NCBI RefSeq assembly: GCF_958295425.1
Contig: NC_081153.1
Coordinates: 18,161,172 to 18,225,171 of the forward strand
Origin: Solea solea
Lineage: Eukaryota; Chordata; Actinopteri; Pleuronectiformes; Soleidae
Reading direction: 5' to 3'
Length of the DNA: 64,000 bases
This document shows positions 22,976 through 34,284 of this stretch, piece after piece; within the stretch, counting starts at the first letter, position 1, and every line of letters starts with the position of its first letter. The position numbers and the translations under genes are program-made. The notes under the pieces are model-generated. The model was given only the letters and a program-made list of their open reading frames with translations, had not been told where the DNA came from and made no database searches.

Positions 22976-24380
22976 ATTTTCGCAAATATTTAGTTTTAAA
23001 AAATTCCAGGAATTCTACTGTACGAGTGCTCAGGCTCTTAAAATACTGAGATTGTTTTTCCTTCGTTCCTCAGCTTTACATAGTTTGTAAATGTTTTCCC
23101 TTTCTGTGTTTAAACACAGTCTCTTTGCACCACATGGGGGGCTACAAGGACTCATTCTGATAATTGATTCTAAGTGTTGTATGACAGGTCTCCATATGTG
23201 ACATTAGCACTTAAAGGCCCAGTTTCTCCAGCAGCAGGTGATTGATCCGTCTGATCGATAGCCTGGTCAGTGCATATAAGGCGTCTCAGAGAGGGTGAGG
23301 GTTCTCGCTCGGTGCTAATGGTGACGATCAAGAGTGGGGGTTTCTTACAGTAACACACACACAAACACACACCACTCACACCCACAGTGTGGGTAACTCT
23401 AACTCAGGGGGGCAATCCTCTGCTCTAAGAAAACAATTAATGACAAACTCCAGCACATGAGGGCTAGTGGGAGTGATGCAGGGTTCACAGCATGTGAAAA
23501 GGAGCATTCAATGTCCTTGGTAAATGTCATTAATTCTGCTGGGTCCACAGCGTGTGAAGCAAAAAAGCAGCAGCTTCAAGATGCATTCAAGAAACTTTGT
23601 AAATTTCAGCACATCATGTCCATCCCTAATAATTATTCCCCATATTTAACACTGTTTAAAATGACACATTCCCAAATTTCTACAGGATAAAACAAGAGAG
23701 AAGATGCTTTTCTGTTGGGAAATTGGTTTTATTATTGTAACCTTACTTCCCTTCACGAACCAGCCCACTTTCTGCCGCGTTGTTTACAAACCCGGAACCT
23801 TCTATCAGACCTGTGTGAGAGAGGCTTGATAAGGGCACAATGAAATAGGACGGTATTACAATGGATTGCAACATGGCCATACACAGTAACCATTAATCTC
23901 CCTCTCTATCCCTTTATACACTACCCATTTGACCATTTCTCATCACTTCCAACTTCAGGAGCATCAGATTACAAACAAAAAAATCAGCCTTTGTCACAGC
24001 TGAGGCCCATGCTCGCCAAGTTGACAGTCTTCCAGGACGGGCATCATTTGAATGTGTCCACTCTGATATTTCCCCTCTATCTCTCATGACCTGATAATGT
24101 GAACTCTCTAATGAAGCTATTGTGTGCCTGTCCAAAGCCATTGTCTTGCAGAGGGAACTTTCTTTTCTGTTTCCGACACACGCCGCCGTCTGTGATGAGC
24201 GCACCTGTAATGGCCACCTCTCTCTGTCTTCTGTCCCTGTCCCCCACGTCTTATCATTGTTCTCAATTTCCCGCAGTTTCCCCACCATCTACATAAGCAA
24301 TTTTGGCTTCTCCCTCTCTGCTCGTACTTGGTTTAACCTTTATCCTTGTTAATAGCAATTCTATGTGTTGTGAATGTCCA
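22976..24380. other. unique non-coding DNA
   Basis: Mixed composition. Minor CA words lie at 23354-23373. A 124-codon minus-strand frame (23914-24288) lacks any recognisable domain. No repeat termini. Confidence 0.35.
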
Positions 24381-24381
24381 C

Positions 24382-24420
<39 letters not shown>

Positions 24421-24546
24421 ATATATATATATATATATAAATATGTGTATATATACATATGTATGTATATATATGTGTATATATATGTATATATGTATAT
24501 ATGTATATATATGTATATATATATAAATATGTGTATACATATATAC
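24381..24546. repeat. TA/TATG microsatellite array
   Basis: About 165 bp of TA with TGTATA and TATG interruptions, similar in composition to the arrays at 3.0 and 16.1 kb. Confidence 0.95.
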
Positions 24547-24908
24547 AAGAGCACTAAACTTGTTGCTGTTCATGTTCCATTGTTTCATCACAGTGTAGCT
24601 CGTGAAGATGGTGCCGTCTTTCTTAATGCAGCACACACAAAGCTTATCCGACCGCTAGCTGCCGCCTAAAACAGGACAATACAACTTACTGTAAGTCTCT
24701 GAGGATTTAGACATTAATTCAGCTGTCTAGAATCAGGTTACAGTAGAGGTGGACACATTGTCTTTGAAACACATTTGTCCTCTTATGACGAATAGCAACT
24801 ACTCTGTGACAGAAGTGATAGATTTGATGGATTTCTAGTTATTCAGCTGATTACTGACATCGTTAGGATTATGGATCTTTTGATACGGTGCAGTTTATGG
24901 CTGTCCTA
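24547..24908. other. unique non-coding DNA
   Basis: No repeat or gene signature. Confidence 0.35.
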
Positions 24909-24916
24909 AATGTATA

Positions 24917-25251
24917 TAGGGCTGCAAATAATGATTATTTACATAATCTATTAATATGTCAATTATTTTCTTGATTAGTCAATTAGTTGTTTAGCCCATA
25001 AATGTCAGTAAATGTTGTAAAAATGTTGATTTGTTTCTCAAACCTTGAAATGATGATGTTTTAAAAAAAAAATGTTATATGGAGCAAAGAAACCAGCACA
25101 TTTTCACATATAAGAAGATGAAAAATCACAAAGCTTGTTTTAGTTATAAGTTGTAAAAAAATACTTCTAAATAGTTTTAGCAATTATCAAAATAGTCACT
25201 CATTTAGAAGCTGACTAATGATCATTTAACTGATTAATCATTGCAGCTCTA
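24917..25251 (+). mobile_element. hAT-type MITE, copy 2 of 5 (best preserved)
   Basis: A 335-bp element with the left end TAGGGCTGCAAATAATG and the right end ATCATTGCAGCTCTA, which are inverted termini. It is flanked by AATGTATA (24909-24916) and AATGTATG (25252-25259). These match at 7 of 8 positions, the target-duplication length expected of hAT transposons. The interior words GTTTAGCCCATAAATGTCAG and ACATATAAGAAGATGAAAAA recur in the sister copies. It encodes no transposase and would depend on one made elsewhere. Confidence 0.88.
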
Positions 25252-25769
25252 AATGTATGTATTCGTATCATTACCCCCTGAATCTTCCCTGTACATATGT
25301 GTACTTAAATGCTTCCAGCTGTTCAGTGCTAGAATAAAAAAGGTTTAGAGACTTGATTGAGATGAGCTCCTCTGCTCTAACACCAATAAAAATACTGCTC
25401 TGACTTTGACAATTGTTCTTTAAATTATCACTCGTGTTAATGAGCACCGGAGGATTCTCAAGTTACTTGCACGCTGTGATGACACCACCTCACCCTCTTT
25501 CTGTCCCCGGAGTGAATCTGGAGAGTAAATGATATTTTCAACACTAAAGAGGATCCGAGTCTGTGATGCCGTTCTCACTGCGTCTCACTGGTTTACCATT
25601 GTTTGTCGTGCTCTGAACTCATTGTGGAAGTGACGCATACTGTATGTGAAACTGATTTACATTCATGTCTGACACACTTGTCACAGAGTGAACTGACTGC
25701 CACACTGGTGTTTAAATGTCATCTTCCACTACTTTCTGCCTGACAAAGCTGCAGATGCTATTTATTTAC

Positions 25770-25774
<5 letters not shown>
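25252..25774. other. unique non-coding DNA
   Basis: AT-rich, no features seen. Confidence 0.35.

Positions 25775-25800
<26 letters not shown>
25775..25800. repeat. (TG)n microsatellite
   Basis: Uninterrupted TG run. Confidence 0.95.
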
Positions 25801-25879
25801 ACTGCCTTCTTTCATTTTTCATTTGCTTATGTAAACAGTGTTGTGCTGGAGGAAGATCACTTTTCTTGCATGCGAGAGT

Positions 25880-26404
25880 AAATTTTTCCCTTTCATGCCA
25901 AGATTTCCTGAAAATCATACGGAGAGTGACACACTCACAGTGCGCCGCTCGCAGACAGCGAGAGCCGAGCATTGAAGACACCTTTGATGAAACAAGCTCA
26001 TGAGGCTTTGATGTTTGTGTGAGTTTATGGAGCTGATTTCCAGCTGCTTTGTGCTCTTCAGGGCCGTCCTCCTACGGCCTCTCCCACCAAATTAGAAATG
26101 GCACCTGTACACCTGCCTTATTCTTTAACTATCAGCACTTACTGCTTTCCTCTTGTTTTTCTACCACATAATGTATTTGTTCCATTATGTACAGCGCACT
26201 GTGGGGGTTGTAAAGAACTCAACTGAGGAATGGCAACGAGAGACGCACATACAGGAGATGTGTATTGGGGGGGGGGAATTAGAGCAAAAGTCCCATCCAA
26301 CCAGCGAGTTGACTTAGACTAATTCTTGCCAAATTGATTAATTGCACACATTTAAATGGAGCTAAAGGCAGAACAAATAGCTTTAGTGCCAGTGCTTACT
26401 TCCT
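25880..26404. promoter_or_regulatory. candidate conserved non-coding block
   Basis: Complex, GC-balanced segment (CAGTGCGCCGCTCGC, CCTCATGAGGC-like words). It then has a G run at 26268-26276 and a TAAT-rich tail (GACTAATTCTTGCC, AATTGATTAATTGCAC). Regulatory texture; untested. Confidence 0.28.
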
Positions 26405-27875
26405 ATGCAGTCGAAGTGTGGTTTGCTCTAACTCATGTTACAGTATAATATGATACATTACCAAAAATAATGACATTACCATTATACAGCAGTTCTGCAG
26501 CGATTGACATATGACAAGACAACAATACATCCCAGTATCTGTCTTACTTAATGGTCCAGTGTGTACGCATTAAACATGTGATGGTGACCACTTCCTGTCC
26601 AGATTGCATGGCTTTCACACATGACTTAAAGAAGTAAACACTCAATTACCGCCATCCTGACTCTTCTCCTCTTGCACCCTCATCAGCCGCTTCCTCCTTG
26701 GTCGTTTGTTTACGTGTGGGGGCTCATGTGGGCGATGCATTTTTTCCACATTTGCACTGAAATAAGAGAGGAAAACAAGCAAGGCCCTGACCTAAAGTAC
26801 ATTCAACAAGCGATTACACATAAAGCATATACTTCTTGGTAATTTAATACATTTCCACCCCCTGTCAACGTCTTCTATGGCCAGTGAACATCCGGTCATG
26901 CTGTTCTCGTTAATTCGATAAGCGCCACCATGAGGACACGTGAAGTGTAGTGAGTTAAATTGGCCATTTTTAAGACCCTTATTTTTTAAATCTATATATC
27001 AATATTTGGCGCCAGCTTATTGATGATAACGCCTCATGAGTCAGGATGACGATACGTTGCTGTATTGATATTTTGTCCCACTGCTAATATCCATTAACCC
27101 TCACTCGATACAAACTTAGGTCACAAATATTTAATCACAGCGTTTTAACACTGAATGTTGGTCAGTATTGTGTATAATATATAATATATAATGCAGATTT
27201 AACCTAAACAGTGTCAGTTTGCCTACATGGTCTTCTACTGTACTATAATACAATACTAATGAATTACTTTATATACAGTAGATGTGGTATTATAACATTT
27301 CACTAAGCAAAGATGTGGTCAATAGGTTTTTTTTGTCATAAAAGTTTGTCTTTAATATCCTTATTCATTAAATTAAAGGACACACTGTAAAAAAAAGTCT
27401 GTAGATTATATGGTAAAGACTGTAAACTCTTAAAAAAAGGAAATAAACCCAAAACAATACTTTTTTAATGAAAAGCTACATAATTCCTCTATTAAATTTA
27501 CTTGAACTGTGTTTATAAGTGACAAATACCGTAATACATATTACGGTCAACACCGTACATTTGCTTTTTTAGTCAATTTTATAGCTGTTAAATCTACGAA
27601 AAAAAGTACCATGATACATGTTAGAAGTAACTGTCTGGTAGTCTGAATGTTATGTCAAAAAATTTCACAGTATTTAAAGCATATTTACAGCGTATTAGTC
27701 AAAGATGAGAACCTGCCCACTTTCCCATCTTAAGTACTAATATGTATTTATAAAGATTTCAGCACCGATGCTAGTATTTCCACCGTTATTTAGTCTCCAT
27801 TGTGTTTTTGCTGCTACAAACCTGCACTGCAGCACAACATAGTGCCTGCAAGTGTTGGAGCATTTTACATTTTTC
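26405..27875. other. AT-rich non-coding DNA with a worn repeat
   Basis: Around 26920-27090 the sequence has GCGCCACCATGAGG, TATCAATATTTGGC and TATTGATATTTTGTCCCAC. These resemble the ATCGAT-type remnants at 5.05 and 8.9 kb. The remainder to 27.7 kb is very AT-rich with no gene signal. Confidence 0.3.
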
Positions 27876-27879
27876 AGGT

Positions 27880-28260
27880 GTGTCTGTTTATGATGAAGCC
27901 ACTACAGAAGCCTCATACTATCAGGAAACAGCTGTCCAGCTCTAATCTTTTTATGAGCGATATGCTGTTTTTAATGAAAGCCCTCGCAGCTCTCCACAAT
28001 CAGCTGGCCATATCAGAGCTTATATTTCATCCTGCTATTGTGATGTCATCACAGGGCGCAGGCATAATACATAATTCCCTGTGTTATGACAAACTGTGGC
28101 CTCGGGCCAGAGAGGTATATGAACGCATTTGGGTCCATGTCAAGTCCACGCCATTTGTGCTGGAATAATCGCTCTGGGCTTGTTGTTGGATCATATGAAA
28201 CAAGGGCTGACATCAAGCAACAAATAGGTCAGAGCTATTTGAATAAAAAGTGAAGAAGTC
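27880..28260. promoter_or_regulatory. candidate conserved non-coding block
   Basis: Repeat-free, balanced sequence, including TTTAATGAAAGCCCTCGC, CACAATCAGCTGGCC and GATGTCATCACAGGGC. A 122-codon frame (27800-28168) crosses it. It has no domain, starts in AT-rich flank and lacks splice-site context, so I favour a non-coding element. A real short protein is the alternative. Confidence 0.35.
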
Positions 28261-28465
28261 AAATGAATGGCTTTAGAGCTGCTCACATGCCTGTATTCTC
28301 TCTCTCTCTCTAACCCTTTCATCAACATATTCATGTTTACACTCAAATAGAGTACACAGTTGTACAGGGATTTTCATCAGAACTGTGATTTATCTTGATG
28401 TTCGATATTACCTGACCAGTGCTGTAATGTTTGGGCACTGGTTGACATGATGAACATTATTTTGG

Positions 28466-28862
28466 TTAACCCTTTAACACCTGGGCCAGAAAATGTCCTG
28501 TGATAATTTTTCCAGAATAACTATATATAAATATCTGGCAGTTATTTAAAATGTACTGCATGTTACAATACCGTTTTAACAGTTTAAAATGAAGAAAAAT
28601 GAAAAAAAGTTTCATTTAAAAAAAAAAAAAAAAAATGGTAGTTGTACACGAACACCCGATTTTGCATGTTAAATTTTAAATATGAACAGTATAAAATCTA
28701 TTTAAAATAACATTTCTTTGAGTCTATGTCTGAATGTCCAAAAACAACACTATTTCCAACTCTTTCCTCTCTAGCACAAACCACAGGTAATTACGGTAAT
28801 GCAAAGTGCGCTTGTGCAAAGATATTGCTCATCTGAGATAACGCTCGGTGTTCAATGGTTAT
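28466..28862 (-). mobile_element. piggyBac-like MITE, copy A
   Basis: A 397-bp element beginning TTAACCCTTTAACACC and ending CTCGGTGTTCAATGGTTAT. The termini are inverted and set at TTAA-type sites (the right one worn to TTAT). It matches, in reverse orientation, the element at 50.9 kb: its right part TACGGTAATGCAAAGTGCGC is the reverse complement of that element's left part. TTAA targeting and C-rich ends point to the piggyBac superfamily. There is no transposase gene. A poly-A run interrupts it. Confidence 0.75.
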
Positions 28863-29640
28863 GGCATCTTAAATGTGGTTCTGAACCAAAATCGCCTTGT
28901 TTTTCTATATTGGAAAATGTTGATTTAAAAAAAAAAAATAAAAAAAATGTAGACACCCACACACGCAAGAAACCGGTCATTTATTGGCCTTATTTCCAAT
29001 CCAGTTTTGCACTCAAATATCATAGCTGTTACTGCAGGGAATTTATTGCTTCCAAAAAAATATTAAATCTATTTTGTACAATTAATCTATTTCTGCTCCA
29101 ATTGACCCGTGTTTGTTGCAGGGTCATGTTACAACTTGGCCAAATCCTGGTGGATTGTAGAATCTTGATAACAGACTGAATCATCCAAAGTGGTAAATTC
29201 TACTTTAAAAACTTTACGGGAAGGTATTTAATTTCAAGTCTGGAAGACACTTAGCATACAGTATATAGACTTAAAATAATGCTTAAAAAATAGAGATTAA
29301 AATGACATCAGTCCACAATACTCAAATTCAATACATTTGAATCTAAACAATAGATATTTTAAATAAAAATGGACTGTATTGTCTGAAAGCCTGAGCATAG
29401 AGACGAGCAGGTGTTGACTGCACAGGCAGGTTGCTGTTTGCTGTTTGCAGAGAGCTGAACCTCCACTCTCTTTCTCTGTCCCTCTGTCAGCCCCGAAAAT
29501 CTTTATCTGCTACATGATGCATGAAAGCACACAGTCGTCTCATACAACTTTACATGACCCTTAACCCCATCTGCACAGATGCAATATGACCCAGCTGCCA
29601 CCATCCATTTTGGCCCCTGGAACAGATTCAATGAATTTTT
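28863..29640. other. AT-rich non-coding DNA
   Basis: Poly-A runs near 28927. A strong acceptor-like tract ends in CTCTGTCAG at 29490, but the next donor-like site (29821) lies beyond a TG array, so an exon is unlikely. Confidence 0.3.
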
Positions 29641-29649
29641 ATTGTGTTG

Positions 29650-29673
29650 CGTGTGTGTGTGTGTGTGTGTGTG
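29650..29673. repeat. (TG)n microsatellite
   Basis: Uninterrupted TG run. Confidence 0.95.
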
Positions 29674-29824
29674 AGTCATTCGGTTTGGCTCTTTCTGGTG
29701 ATCCTCATCGCCACCAATATGTCTTGGAAATACATCACTTGGCACTCCGAAATAAAGAGCTGTGGCAGGAAAGAGCTTTACATGCAGTCCTTTGCATTTG
29801 GTGTTGTGTAAAATCTGCCCTGTA

Positions 29825-30022
29825 AGTACCTCCACATGAGGGTCACGGGCTGCACCCTGGACGTGTCACCAGTCCATCACTTGCCCAACAACCATTCCCC
29901 CTCACACACAGTCAATTTAGAGTGTCCAGTTAACCTCTGCATGACTGTGGGACAGAACATACGAACTCCAGAAAGGCCCTCAGTCCAACCAGGATCGTGT
30001 GACCTTCTTGCTGTGAGGCAAA
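29825..30022 (-). repeat. tRNA-like teleost repeat, copy at 29.8 kb
   Basis: It contains CCACATGAGGGTCACGGG, CACCAGTCCATCACTTG, AATTTAGAGTGTCCAGTTAA and TGTGACCTTCTTGCTGTGAG. The last is the reverse complement of the CTCACAGCAAGAAGG motif at 9.7 kb. Shared with 2.75 and 38.0 kb. Internally shortened. Confidence 0.8.
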
Positions 30023-30281
30023 AATGCACCACAAACTACTTTTCACTTCAAATGTGGCGTTGTCCTTTTATAGAAAAGCTTCTGTTTGATGCCAGCGTTG
30101 AAATGACAACTGTCACTATTTTAGGAACTTCATTTTCAGTGAATCTTCAGGGCTTTGATACATCTCAGGTTTGCGCTCCTCTCTTAGCAGCCTGATAACT
30201 CCACATGGTGATTTCATGGCATCGTGGTTTCTCGGATAAGTGGACGGACTGTCAATCAGTGTGCACCACAGAAAGACACTG

Positions 30282-30310
30282 GTGTGTGTGTGTGTGTGTG
30301 TGTGTGTGTT
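30282..30310. repeat. (TG)n microsatellite
   Basis: Uninterrupted TG run. It lies just before a pyrimidine-rich stretch. Confidence 0.95.
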
Positions 30311-31344
30311 CATCTGCTTTATTCACTGTCTTTTTTTCTTTTTCCCTCAGGAGCTTCTCAAATTGTCAGTGCCAAGCAACAAATTCATGTTCCCCAGAGA
30401 GCGAGAGTCCAAATATCCAGGGAATCAGGCGTCATTTAGCCTGTAAAAGCCTTTTTCTTTCCCTGACACCTTCTCTCTTCCTTTCCTCCTCTCTCTATCC
30501 TCTGTGTCTCACAACTGTACAAACATTCAATCTCATTTGTTTCACTCTGGTTTCACGTTGGGTGGTCTCATTCATTCTCCCTCCAGCCTCCCCAGCTCCC
30601 AGCTCCCGGCGTATTGATCGGCTTTTTAATCTTTTCTTGTCTTACTGTCACTTATATATGACTGAACACAAGTCAGGAGGATTGCAGGGGAGGATTATTC
30701 TCACTGTTGATGAATATATCGATTCATTTTGATTCATTGTTTGAACTTTGACATGTCAAAGGAAAAATGTGAATTATCACATACATATGTAAGAGTAAGG
30801 GACAAGACAATTTATTTTCTTTTGTATTTTTCTATTAATCACTCGTTTCATGTGAAAGTTGGAAAGTTATGCTCAGTAATAAATACTTTTGTTTTAATGG
30901 TCAGGATCCAATAAAACATTTACTTAAATTACAGCAATCTATTAGTAATGTAAGAATCATTTTACTTTTTATTTCTTTAATAGTTTTTCTATTTAATAAC
31001 TAGGGGGTTAAGGAAGCATCGCTTGTTTGAAAATATATGCAAAGTTAGTTTGTTCCAAGTTTTAATTTCTTGTTGAATTGATTTTGAACTGCTTTTTCCC
31101 ATTACAATGTTTAAACGTACAGTATATACAGAGGGTATAAGAATCCAATCCACACCTGAGCAAAAAGTACTCAAAATGTTTGAAATTGGATTGAATTTGT
31201 GAAATATGGAAATACGGCAAAGTTCAAAGTTCACTTGGCTCATTTTTATGAACGAAAAGAAAAAAAAAACACGTCTATTTTGTGACTTCTGCACAACTGT
31301 GGCAACTTTTTTATGTCACTACTAAAAATTGGATATAAAATCAA
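30311..31344. other. non-coding DNA with pyrimidine-rich block
   Basis: A strong acceptor-like tract (TTTTTCTTTTTCCCTCAG) ends at 30350. About 31 open codons and a stop follow, but no donor or polyadenylation signal is close. At 30440-30600 the strand is CT-rich. The 175-codon frame here runs through the TG array and is not credible. Confidence 0.3.
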
Positions 31345-31520
31345 TCATAACTTTGACTCAACAACACATAAGAAGAGGATAAAAACACATTTTTAAAAGC
31401 CTGAATATGTGACCTATAAACACACATACCCCAGGATGTCCATATAAGGAGTTGCGTATTATTTCCACGGGAATTTACCAAAGGTGCCGCGTGAGCACTA
31501 AGGGTTAAAGATGTCCCAAA
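31345..31520. repeat. possible MITE end (AGGGTTAAAG)
   Basis: CCGCGTGAGCACTAAGGG followed by TTAAAG resembles the terminus of fish MITEs that end in GGGTTAAAGGGTTAA. The other end is not identified. Confidence 0.3.
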
Positions 31521-31756
31521 CGCCACCCGAGTACTGAGGCTTTGTTGAAAACCTTTTTAATATTTGTGTTCACCCAAAACATACAGCATACAATACATCA
31601 TAACACACAGTCAGGCACAGATTCCCCTTACAATCCACTGTGTTTTGGGGACTGAAACCATTTATATCCTCGCTGGTGGGCTCCAAACAGAGACATTGTT
31701 TAACCATCATAGATGACAGAGATAAAGCAAGGATAAGGACAGTGTACCACAACATG
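31521..31756. other. unique non-coding DNA
   Basis: Nothing recognised. Confidence 0.35.
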
Positions 31757-31760
31757 CTGC

Positions 31761-31796
<36 letters not shown>

Positions 31797-31797
31797 G
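31757..31797. repeat. (CTG)9-(TG)7 compound microsatellite
   Basis: Nine CTG triplets pass directly into TG dinucleotides. Confidence 0.95.
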
Positions 31798-32435
31798 AAT
31801 GTCATTGAAGGTGTCGTGTGTTCTCTGCACACAGATAAGAACTAGAAGGATTGGTACCAACAACATAATGTATGTAAGGTCATGTGTACAGAGCACTGTA
31901 TATGCAAACATTAGCAATGAAGTGAAATATGACAAAGATTTCACTTTTCCCACACGATCACATCACTTATTTCACGCCCTGTTTTCAGTGTCATGTGTGT
32001 CTTCCTGCACGTGTTCGTATCTGTATGCAAAAGACAGATCTATGTACGTAAATGGGAAAAGCAGAACCAGGCCCCAGATGTTTTCCCTCTACTAAAATGA
32101 TATTGTTGGCTGGTGAAAGAGCATGAATACGCTACGCTATTACAAATGTGCCAAATGTGCCAAATGTGTCCTGACAAGGAGACGAGATGGGGTTGAGAGT
32201 TTAAAAATCAAAGAGAGAGAAGTGTAAGAGGCAAAGTATACATCATGGTGTGAGCTTTATGTTTGCAGGAATGCAGGAAGTAGACTACAACGCAGGGCAT
32301 TGTGGGTAAACACAACCAGTAACCCTTGATGCAGCGCCGCCTCAGACGAGGAGGGGAATACGTTATTCAGAAGGTTCGGTTCGTTTCACTAAGGTGCGAG
32401 AGGTGAAAGCAAACTCGGACCGGCTGAATGTTGCA
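31798..32435. other. non-coding DNA with small tandem
   Basis: CAAATGTG is repeated three times at about 32142-32168 (9-bp period). Otherwise unique. Confidence 0.4.
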
Positions 32436-32735
32436 ACCCCCAATTGTACCTTGATTGGATATCGGCCAAATAACAATATAAAATGTAATATAATCCAAAA
32501 ATAAACCTATTTTCTTATATATATCCTATCCACTATTGAAGTTAAAAAAACTGTAAAAATTGTAAAATTGAACCCCAACAGTGTTTTATCTGAGCCATGT
32601 TGTGGGCTGTTTATTACGTCCATTAAATAGCGTGTATTGGCACAAATGTGTTGTTAACAGCTGTGTCAGACTGATATCAGTAGATAGTCCAGTTTGCGAT
32701 ATCAGTATCGGACACAAAACTATTATTGTACAAAG
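32436..32735. repeat. probable worn TATCGGCC-type teleost repeat
   Basis: It begins ATTGGATATCGGCCAAATAA and ends GATATCAGTATCGGACAC, partly inverted words around TATCGG. I associate these with a fish interspersed repeat. The AT-rich middle has no frame. There is no second copy here, so the call rests on memory and the end symmetry. Confidence 0.45.
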
Positions 32736-32851
32736 GGGAATACATTTGTCTAATATTTAAAAAAAAAAAAAGAGTTTAATGTCGTTACACCTTTTTTAAA
32801 TTTCAACACCACTGCTTATGTAATGTATATTCATACCCGTCCTTCTTAACC

Positions 32852-32874
32852 GTGTGTGTGTGTGTGTGTGTGTG
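32852..32874. repeat. (TG)n microsatellite
   Basis: Uninterrupted TG run. Confidence 0.95.
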
Positions 32875-33415
32875 AGAGTGAGACAGAGAAGCAGCAGCTG
32901 TCAGCGTGTGATGACTCAATCTCTTGACAAGGCTGGCACTGAGCAGCCATTTGGAAACTGAAGTTGATACTGGCTGATGAAGAAGTGCCACTGCCAATTA
33001 ATGCAAGCAAAGGGTGGGGAACGTGGAGAGGAACATCTCCAACCGGAGTTCTGTCTGTCTTATGTCGGCAACGATGACATCTGGAGGGAGTGACTGACTC
33101 CCGCTGTGATTAGAAATAACATTTTTACATTCTCGGAAACCTGTTGCATTCAAATTATAGTATGATGTAAGGCAGGAGAGAGTAAAGCCTGGCTGGAGAC
33201 CCACAGATGAGACACAGGAGACTGCACTCTGCGTAGTCATGATGACTATGCTATAGGTCAATATGACCACACTGTGTATGGTCAACGTGCAAAGTTAAGG
33301 ACGTGGTTGAAAATAGTATAGTGGAACTGTGCAATTAGCTGCATTCTGCACAGTGTTGGCTGTTTTCAGCTGTTTTGTTTGTTTGTCTGTTTTTCCTCCT
33401 ACTCTCTGTCCACAG
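32875..33415. other. unique non-coding DNA
   Basis: Balanced sequence. GGCACTGAGCAGCCATTTGG and neighbouring words could be a CNE. It ends in a long pyrimidine tract leading to CTCTGTCCACAG (33415). Confidence 0.3.
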
Positions 33416-33487
33416 ACACACAGCACAGTTCCCAGTAAAGGTCATTTATTTACATGTTGTTGTTGTTTTTTCTGTTTCTCTTGTCAG

Positions 33488-33580
33488 ACAACGTCACAAG
33501 TTCACTTCTGTGATATTAACTGAACAAAGTCCACACAGTGCACGGCGAACAGGGACAAAGTGGCACAACGCTCTTCTACG
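33488..33580 (+). other. candidate cassette exon (93 bp)
   Basis: A strong acceptor tract (TTTTTTCTGTTTCTCTTGTCAG read as a whole, 33466-33487) precedes 93 bp that ends in CTACG. A strong donor GTGAGT follows at 33581-33586. A second good acceptor (TACTCTCTGTCCACAG, to 33415) would give a 165-bp form. Ninety-three is a multiple of three and one of the three phases is open throughout, but I do not recognise the 30 codons. It could be an untranslated or long-non-coding-RNA exon, or a chance pairing of sites. Confidence 0.25.
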
Positions 33581-33586
33581 GTGAGT

Positions 33587-33907
33587 AGGATTTGTCTAAG
33601 TTGTTGCTATATTCATCAGTTGTTGCTGCACATCCTAGAAGGTTTAGTAAGTGTGGCAATAAATGCAATAACAGTTTCCCTCTCCTGCATAAACATAATA
33701 ACAGTATCCCTCAGCTGAACCACATTTTAAGACAAACAAACATTTAAATCACATCATGCATAGGCTGTGTTTTCTCAGCTGTGAATTTATACATAGTTTT
33801 TTGTATTTTTTTTGTTTTAACGCTCTAAGAATGGGGGGTCATATGTCCAAACCAAATCCACCTGCTACATTTCAAAATCCAGTTCCTAAGGCTTTAGATT
33901 GTGATGC
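33587..33907. other. unique non-coding DNA
   Basis: AT-rich, nothing recognised. Confidence 0.35.
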
Positions 33908-33985
33908 AAAAAAAAAAAATATATATATATTTATTTTTTGAATATGTGTATATATATGTATATACACATACATATACATATATCT
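33908..33985. repeat. A-run plus TA/TATG microsatellite
   Basis: A run of A is followed by TA and then by TATG/CATA units that are partly inverted about a centre near 33950. Confidence 0.9.
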
Positions 33986-34284
33986 ACTCTATGAGAGTCA
34001 AATCAGTCAGAACTGAACTTTTAGAGAAGTGCAACTCACTCAATTTTGAACAGCAAGTGTAGTCCTGCATCTTGACCAACTAAATGTTCTTACAGTCAGT
34101 AAAACAAGTTGAATCTGCCATGTTTTTAATAACTTCCTCTACTGTTCACCGAGGACAAGCGTCTCCTGCTGAGTGTTGTCGGTGGTTTGAATTCTTTCTA
34201 TTGTTAATTTAGAATTATTATAACTCATTAGAGCAGTTATCTGTAGGACTGAGAATAAAAACATTTATTATATATGCATACTGC

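Noticed and set aside
29491..29820. 330-bp exon between CTCTGTCAG and GTAAGT
   Set aside because: It would contain a TG microsatellite and stops in all phases; the donor lies at the edge of an interspersed repeat.
30205..30732. 175-codon plus-strand frame
   Set aside because: It crosses the TG array (read as Cys-Val repeats) and a CT-rich tract. Low complexity explains the lack of stops.
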